Source: Betaproteobacteria bacterium (GTDB lineage Bacteria; Pseudomonadota; Gammaproteobacteria; Burkholderiales; Burkholderiaceae). Taken from it: a DNA stretch of 10,423 bases. Under the pieces are notes generated by a model that searched no databases, had not been told where the DNA came from, and was given only the letters and a program-made list of their open reading frames with translations. Positions 6,772 through 10,423 of this stretch are shown here, in pieces; position 1 is the stretch's first letter; the number at the start of each line of letters is the position of its first letter. The stretch is from assembly GCA_013205155.1 (NCBI GenBank), contig JABMMT010000249.1, positions 1-10,423 of the forward strand. The letters run 5' to 3'. The position numbers and the translations under genes were made by a program.

Positions 6772-7572
6772 ATGAAAAGCATTAGTACAAAAATTGTAAG
6801 TGCTGACATTAAGGCTGTTGCTTTAAGTATATTGTCCCTCATTGCCTTTTTAGGTTTTTGGCAAATTACGGCCTATTATGTTGCTTCACCTTTTTTTCCA
6901 ACAGTTGGCGCCGTATTTAAAGCATTCAAAAATCTGATTATCAATGGGGATACACAGGGGATTTCATTGGCTACCCACTCTTGGGCCAGTCTATATAGAG
7001 TACTACTAGGTTTCAATCTAGGTGTTTTATTGGGCGTACCAATTGGATTATTAATGGGTCTGAACAAACAAATCTATAACTCTACTCGTTCTGTAGTTGA
7101 GCCTTTCCGATTTATTCCACCAATAGCATGGATACCTCTCGCAATCATTTTTTTTGCAGGAGATACTCGTTTTGCGTTTTTAATTTTCTTAGGCGCATTT
7201 TTCCCAGTTTATACATCAACATTGGTGGGTGTCCAAAGGGTGGAGCCTTTGCATAAAAAAGTAGTCGCTGTCTATGGCGCCTCAAAATTTTATACCTTAA
7301 TGCATGTGGTTATTCCAACTGTTCTACCTGATATTTTGGGCGGAATGCGTGTTGCAATGGGGGCAGCGTGGCTCACCATAGTTGCCGCCGAGTTGGCTGG
7401 GGGCACTAATGAGGGATTAGGCCGAATGATGCTCAATTATGCAGAGTTGCTAAAAATTCCTGATGTCATTGTTGGCATGATTGTGATTGGTGCAATAGGA
7501 TTCGTCATAAATGAACTATTGCTGATGGCAGAGCGCTATTTATTTAAATGGCGCTGGCAAGTAACTCTCTAA
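6772..7572 (+). CDS. ABC transporter permease, SsuC/TauC type
   Basis: 266 aa inner-membrane protein with about six hydrophobic segments (around 14-38, 75-97, 118-129, 133-151, 195-208 and 233-253). The binding-protein-dependent permease EAA loop is at 167-191 (VYGASKFYTLMHVVIPTVLP), where it contacts the ATPase. The PFRFIPPIAWIPLAIIFF segment at 111-128 is typical of the nitrate/sulfonate/taurine transporter permeases. A dimer of this protein would form the pore with the next gene's ATPase and the Tat-exported binding protein. The start is 15 nt after the carboxylase stop, with a weak AGAGA 6 nt ahead. Substrate is unknown; members of this class import sulfonates, nitrate, pyrimidines, phthalate and other small organics. 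Its place inside the carboxylase operon suggests it imports the pathway's substrate (inference). Confidence 0.92.
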   Translation: MKSISTKIVSADIKAVALSILSLIAFLGFWQITAYYVASPFFPTVGAVFKAFKNLIINGDTQGISLATHSWASLYRVLLGFNLGVLLGVPIGLLMGLNKQIYNSTRSVVEPFRFIPPIAWIPLAIIFFAGDTRFAFLIFLGAFFPVYTSTLVGVQRVEPLHKKVVAVYGASKFYTLMHVVIPTVLPDILGGMRVAMGAAWLTIVAAELAGGTNEGLGRMMLNYAELLKIPDVIVGMIVIGAIGFVINELLLMAERYLFKWRWQVTL

Positions 7573-7590
7573 ATCAACTGGATCATTACG

Positions 7591-8325
7591 ATGATTAAAT
7601 CTAAATTAGATGTCGATATTTACCATGCTTATGGAGATCTTGTAGTCCATGATGGGATTCAATTTGTAGTGAAAGAAAATGAATTTTTATGCATATGTGG
7701 ACCCAGTGGCTGTGGAAAGACCACCCTGCTAGATATTTTAAGTGGGCTATTGAAGCCTACAGGCGGATCAGTTCTATTGGACGGTGAGTCTGTAGATCCA
7801 AAAAAACATAGTATTTCATTTGTTTTTCAGGAGCCATCAACTCTACCCTGGTTAACGGTTTGGGAAAATATTGCAACCGGTTTAAAAATAAAAAAATTAC
7901 CACGCAACGAAATTAGAAAAAAAGTAGATGAGGTTATTCGTCTCGTGGGGCTTGGAGGGTTTGAAAACTTTTATCCTCATCAGATTTCTGGCGGAATGAA
8001 GCAAAGAGTATCTATTGCGCGTGCCTTTGCTACTGATGCAGATTTAATTCTCATGGATGAACCATTTGTCAGTTTAGATCAACCAACGCGAGAGCGAATG
8101 CAGCAAGAAGTATTGGATATTTGGAAAAACCTAAGGCGCACAATTGTATTTGTTACTCATAATTTAGAAGAAGCTGTTTTTTTGGGTGATAGAGTAATAA
8201 CTCTCTCCCAAAAGCCTACCAAAATAAAAGCAGACTTAAAGATAGATTTACCTCGTCCTCGAGATCCATTGAGTCCTGCTTTCACAGAAATTAGAGCGCA
8301 GTGTTTTTCTTTTCTTCATCACTAG
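7591..8325 (+). CDS. ABC transporter ATP-binding protein, SsuB/TauB type
   Basis: 244 aa single nucleotide-binding domain with every motif intact. Walker A GPSGCGKTT is at 37-45 and the Q-loop Gln at 80 (FVFQEPSTLPW). The signature ISGGMKQR is at 132-139, Walker B LILMDEP at 152-158 with Glu157, the D-loop SLD at 161-163, and the switch His at 190 (VTHNLEEA). The PSTLPWLTVWENI stretch is characteristic of the nitrate/sulfonate/taurine group. It powers import by coupling to the EAA loop of the permease encoded 18 nt upstream. The signature has Ile in place of the usual Leu at its first position, a mild variation. The start at ATG 7591 has only a weak ribosome binding site, consistent with translational coupling. 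Confidence 0.94.
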   Translation: MIKSKLDVDIYHAYGDLVVHDGIQFVVKENEFLCICGPSGCGKTTLLDILSGLLKPTGGSVLLDGESVDPKKHSISFVFQEPSTLPWLTVWENIATGLKIKKLPRNEIRKKVDEVIRLVGLGGFENFYPHQISGGMKQRVSIARAFATDADLILMDEPFVSLDQPTRERMQQEVLDIWKNLRRTIVFVTHNLEEAVFLGDRVITLSQKPTKIKADLKIDLPRPRDPLSPAFTEIRAQCFSFLHH

Positions 8326-8341
8326 GGAGTTGTTAGTTTCT

Positions 8342-8356
8342 TTGCCATAAAGGCAA
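8342..8356 (+). other. Small stem-loop in the gap before the binding-protein gene
   Basis: TTGCC (8342-8346), a 5-nt loop ATAAA, and GGCAA (8352-8356) form a perfect short hairpin followed by the T-rich TTCATTTT. It lies in the longest gap inside the operon (59 nt), just ahead of the binding-protein gene. It may stabilise or separate the downstream message, since binding proteins are usually made in excess. It is too short to call a terminator. Confidence 0.25.
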
Positions 8357-8384
8357 TTCATTTTACTAAGGGAGATACATCATC

Positions 8385-9386
8385 ATGAGCATGAATTCAA
8401 ATCGTAGAAAAGTTCTTGGGGTTGGTGTGGCTGCAACAATTGGTACGACTTTACCATTAGGCACGCCGTTATTTGCGCAGACCAAAAAAACAGTGATTCG
8501 CTTGGCCGACCAAGCAGGTGCCGAGGTTGATTATGCGGCAATCTGGGTAGCAGAAAATCAGGGTTATTACGATCAAGAAGGAATACAAATTGATCGCCGA
8601 ACTTATCCGAATGGTCCAGCATCACTATTGGATTTAAATAAAAATTTAGATGCCGTGATGTGTGGTTTAGGTCCAATCATGCAGTACGCAGCAGGTGGCG
8701 GACAATTTACGATGGTTTGCTCGGTGACTAAATATAATGCCCCTCTCGTAGGGCGTACTCAATACAAGTCATACGCAGATTTAAATGGTAAAAAAGTAGG
8801 CACTCCAGGACTAGGCACAATTCATGATGCCATTCTGTTTTATATAGAAAAAACCTACAATCTTAAATTTCAAAAAGTACCTGGTCGTGTTGCAGATATT
8901 CCTGCAATGTTAGATCGAGGTGAGGTTGAGGCATTTATTGCTTGGGAGCCAGCATCAGCTTCAGCAGTTGCAAAGGCTAAAGACGTTCACTATATCGTCC
9001 AATTACCTCCAATTCATAATGCAGAAAGCTTGGATCTTGTTTTCCACCCCACTTTTATTAAAGAAAAGCCTGATGCAGTTGTTCGTTTTCTCCGCGCTAC
9101 TCTAAAGGGGATGAATTTTATTAAAACAAAATCTAAGGATGATGTAGCTAATATAGTGGCTAAAAAAATGAATGATCCAACTGCTAAGCCAATTGCTTTT
9201 ATGGCTTTAAGTTCAGTATTGTTAACGGATCCTCGTTTGGATATGCCATCAACTCGCCTTATTCTAAAAACAATTGCTGAGCAAGGAAAAATTGATCCAG
9301 CACTAGTCGTGAATGTGGATGCTTGGGTAGGTAAATACTTAGATTATTCTTTCTTAGATAAGGCTGAAAAGTCTCTCAAAGGTTAA
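8385..9386 (+). CDS. Periplasmic substrate-binding protein of the NMT1/SsuA family, Tat-type signal
   Basis: 333 aa. The N-terminus has a twin-arginine-like signal: NRRKVLG at 6-12, a moderately hydrophobic stretch, and a likely cleavage site after Ala31 (PLFA-Q). The mature part has the class II binding-protein pattern of NMT1/ThiY/SsuA proteins: YAAIWVAENQGYYDQEGI at 50-67, DLNGKKVGTPGLGT at 132-145, and VEAFIAWEPA at 181-190. The AWEPA segment is where related proteins contact ligand. It captures the substrate in the periplasm and delivers it to the permease. AAGGGAG at 8368-8374 lies 10 nt before the ATG; a second ATG at 8391 is farther away and less likely. The ligand cannot be assigned from sequence: the family spans sulfonates, aromatic acids, pyrimidines and others. 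It is 27 nt before the BKACE gene. Confidence 0.9.
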   Translation: MSMNSNRRKVLGVGVAATIGTTLPLGTPLFAQTKKTVIRLADQAGAEVDYAAIWVAENQGYYDQEGIQIDRRTYPNGPASLLDLNKNLDAVMCGLGPIMQYAAGGGQFTMVCSVTKYNAPLVGRTQYKSYADLNGKKVGTPGLGTIHDAILFYIEKTYNLKFQKVPGRVADIPAMLDRGEVEAFIAWEPASASAVAKAKDVHYIVQLPPIHNAESLDLVFHPTFIKEKPDAVVRFLRATLKGMNFIKTKSKDDVANIVAKKMNDPTAKPIAFMALSSVLLTDPRLDMPSTRLILKTIAEQGKIDPALVVNVDAWVGKYLDYSFLDKAEKSLKG

Positions 9387-9413
9387 CTTTTTTATTAAAA
9401 CGGGGTCACAAAA

Positions 9414-10286
9414 ATGCCTAAGACAATTTTAACGTGTGCTGTTACTGGTGGTTTGACGAAGCCTGAAATGACCCCGTATTTACCCATTACTCCAAAACAA
9501 ATTGCTGATTCTTGTTTAGAGGCAGGTGACGCTGGCGCAGCAGCGGTTCATATTCATGTTCGAGATCCGGCTACAGGTCGGCAATCGATGGAATTTGATT
9601 TGTATGCACAAGTAGTCGAACTGATACGTTCTCAGAATAAAGAATTAATTATTAATTTAACTACTGGGCCTGGTGGGCGCTTTATTCCTAGCGAAGATGA
9701 TCCTAAGCAATATGCTCCCGGGACTACCTTGTGCCATCCTTTGAAGAGAGTGGAGCATATAGCTAAATTAAAACCAGACATATGCTCATTAGATTTTAAT
9801 ACCATGAATGGTGCTAACGATATTGTTATTAATACACCGCTGAATGTGCGTAAAATGGCTAAGGTGATTAATGATGCTGGCGTGCTTCCTGAATTAGAGA
9901 TATTTGATACGGGTGATTTAAATTTAGCTCTTGATTTAATCGCTGACGGAACATTAAAGGGGCCAGGCTTATTTAGTTTTGTTATGGGCGTCAAATATGG
10001 CCTAAACGCTGATCCTGCGACTTTATTGTATTTGCGTGACCAGTTGCCAGCTGGATCACGTTGGTCAGCCTTTGGAATTAGTAGACATGAATTTCCAATT
10101 GTTGCTCAATCATGGTTATATGGGGGTCATACTCGTGTAGGACTTGAGGATAATATTTTCTTAAAAAAAGGCGTGCTATGCGAGAGTAATGCCCAGTTGG
10201 TTACTAAAGCAAAAAGAATTATTGAAGATTTAGGTGGTGAATTAGCTAATTCAAGTGAGGCCAGGCAGTTACTGGGTTTGATTTGA
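9414..10286 (+). CDS. Beta-keto acid cleavage enzyme (BKACE, DUF849)
   Basis: 290 aa, the usual family length. This TIM-barrel Zn enzyme family condenses a beta-keto acid with acetyl-CoA to give acetoacetate and a new acyl-CoA; the founding member is Kce of lysine fermentation. Visible motifs are LTCAVTGG at 6-13, PITPKQIADS, and the zinc pair HIH at 46 and 48 followed by VRD. NLTTGPGG, LDFNTMN, FGISRHEFP and GGHTRVGLEDNIFLKKGV follow, the last supplying the third metal ligand Glu245 and neighbouring Asp246. Glu14, which in Kce holds the substrate's amino group, is Leu14 here, so a neutral or hydrophobic beta-keto acid is more likely than an amino one. That comparison is from memory and aligned by eye. 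GGGG at 9402-9405 lies 8 nt before the ATG. The beta-keto acid may come from the operon's carboxylase (inference). Confidence 0.93.
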   Translation: MPKTILTCAVTGGLTKPEMTPYLPITPKQIADSCLEAGDAGAAAVHIHVRDPATGRQSMEFDLYAQVVELIRSQNKELIINLTTGPGGRFIPSEDDPKQYAPGTTLCHPLKRVEHIAKLKPDICSLDFNTMNGANDIVINTPLNVRKMAKVINDAGVLPELEIFDTGDLNLALDLIADGTLKGPGLFSFVMGVKYGLNADPATLLYLRDQLPAGSRWSAFGISRHEFPIVAQSWLYGGHTRVGLEDNIFLKKGVLCESNAQLVTKAKRIIEDLGGELANSSEARQLLGLI

Positions 10287-10404
10287 GTTTGAGTGGATTA
10301 CATTTAAAGAGGATGGTTATGCAATGAAGGTTGGTCAAAAAGTTAAGGTGGTATTTCAGGAGACTCAAGATGGTCAAAAAACCCACCTGTTTGAACCAGT
10401 CTAG
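10282..10404 (+). pseudogene. Possible remnant: C-terminal end of a DUF35-like OB-fold protein
   Basis: The frame open from 10282 to the TAG at 10402-10404 reads FEFEWITFKEDGYAMKVGQK and then VKVVFQETQDGQKTHLFEPV. The pattern W-[VI]-x-F, K-V-G-x-x-V-x-V-V-F, then a closing Pro-rich end, resembles the last strands of the OB-fold in DUF35 zinc-ribbon proteins, which partner thiolase-like and other CoA enzymes. The zinc ribbon and the rest of the fold are missing; the frame is closed upstream by a TGA at 10279-10281. There is an ATG at 10324 with GAGGA at 10309-10313, so a 26-residue peptide could be made, but such a fragment is unlikely to fold. I read it as a decayed gene end, possibly cut by the rearrangement that joined the operon here. 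The match is by eye only. Confidence 0.4.
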
Positions 10405-10423
10405 ACAGTAAGCTTTCTAAACC

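Noticed and set aside
9632..9994. Minus-strand open frame of 120 codons inside the BKACE gene
   Set aside because: It is antisense to a well-supported gene, shows no recognisable motif and has no ribosome binding context. It is a shadow of BKACE coding sequence.
10313..10327. Tiny frame ATG GTT ATG CAA TGA after BKACE
   Set aside because: Four codons; chance occurrence near a purine-rich stretch.

Overview
The window looks like an accessory catabolic locus of a fairly low-GC (about 40% by eye) proteobacterium. The protein style and gene types suggest a Burkholderiales relative, such as a Polynucleobacter-like freshwater betaproteobacterium. This assignment is inferred, because the window holds no rRNA or other taxonomic marker.

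Layout: (1) At the left edge is the last 49 codons of a 3-oxoacid CoA-transferase B-type subunit, followed by an SDR oxidoreductase. (2) A convergent GntR/UTRA (HutC-type) repressor gene lies on the minus strand. It is divergent from the main operon, with a 17-bp direct repeat (likely operator) in the shared upstream region. (3) The main plus-strand operon runs from about 1949 to 10286, with gaps of only 8-59 nt. In order it encodes a gamma-glutamyltranspeptidase-like Ntn hydrolase, a PycB/OadA-type biotin-dependent carboxyltransferase, a biotin carboxyl carrier protein, a biotin carboxylase, an SsuC/TauC-type permease, its ATPase, a Tat-exported NMT1/SsuA-like substrate-binding protein, and a beta-keto acid cleavage enzyme (BKACE, DUF849). 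(4) After BKACE there is a short stretch that reads like only the C-terminal end of an OB-fold (DUF35-like) protein, probably a gene remnant. There is no gene-free stretch longer than 300 bases. I saw no tRNA, rRNA, CRISPR array or insertion sequence.

How it may work together (inference): the ABC transporter imports a small organic compound, and the hydrolase may release it from an amide. The three-protein biotin carboxylase has a pyruvate-carboxylase-type carboxyltransferase whose acceptor pocket has diverged; the arginine that holds pyruvate's carboxylate appears to be lost. Pyruvate-carboxylase chemistry applied to a ketone would give a beta-keto acid. That is exactly the substrate class of BKACE, which with acetyl-CoA would yield an acyl-CoA plus acetoacetate. 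The upstream CoA-transferase could activate the acetoacetate, and the SDR could make the ketone from a secondary alcohol. This would be a biotin-dependent route for ketone or secondary-alcohol breakdown. The competing idea is ATP- and biotin-dependent activation of an amide or lactam before hydrolysis by the Ntn hydrolase.

Two start sites are better placed downstream of the longest open frame, on ribosome-binding-site evidence: the Ntn hydrolase at 1949 (ATG) and the carrier protein at 4883 (GTG). The carboxyltransferase starts with TTG at 3391.
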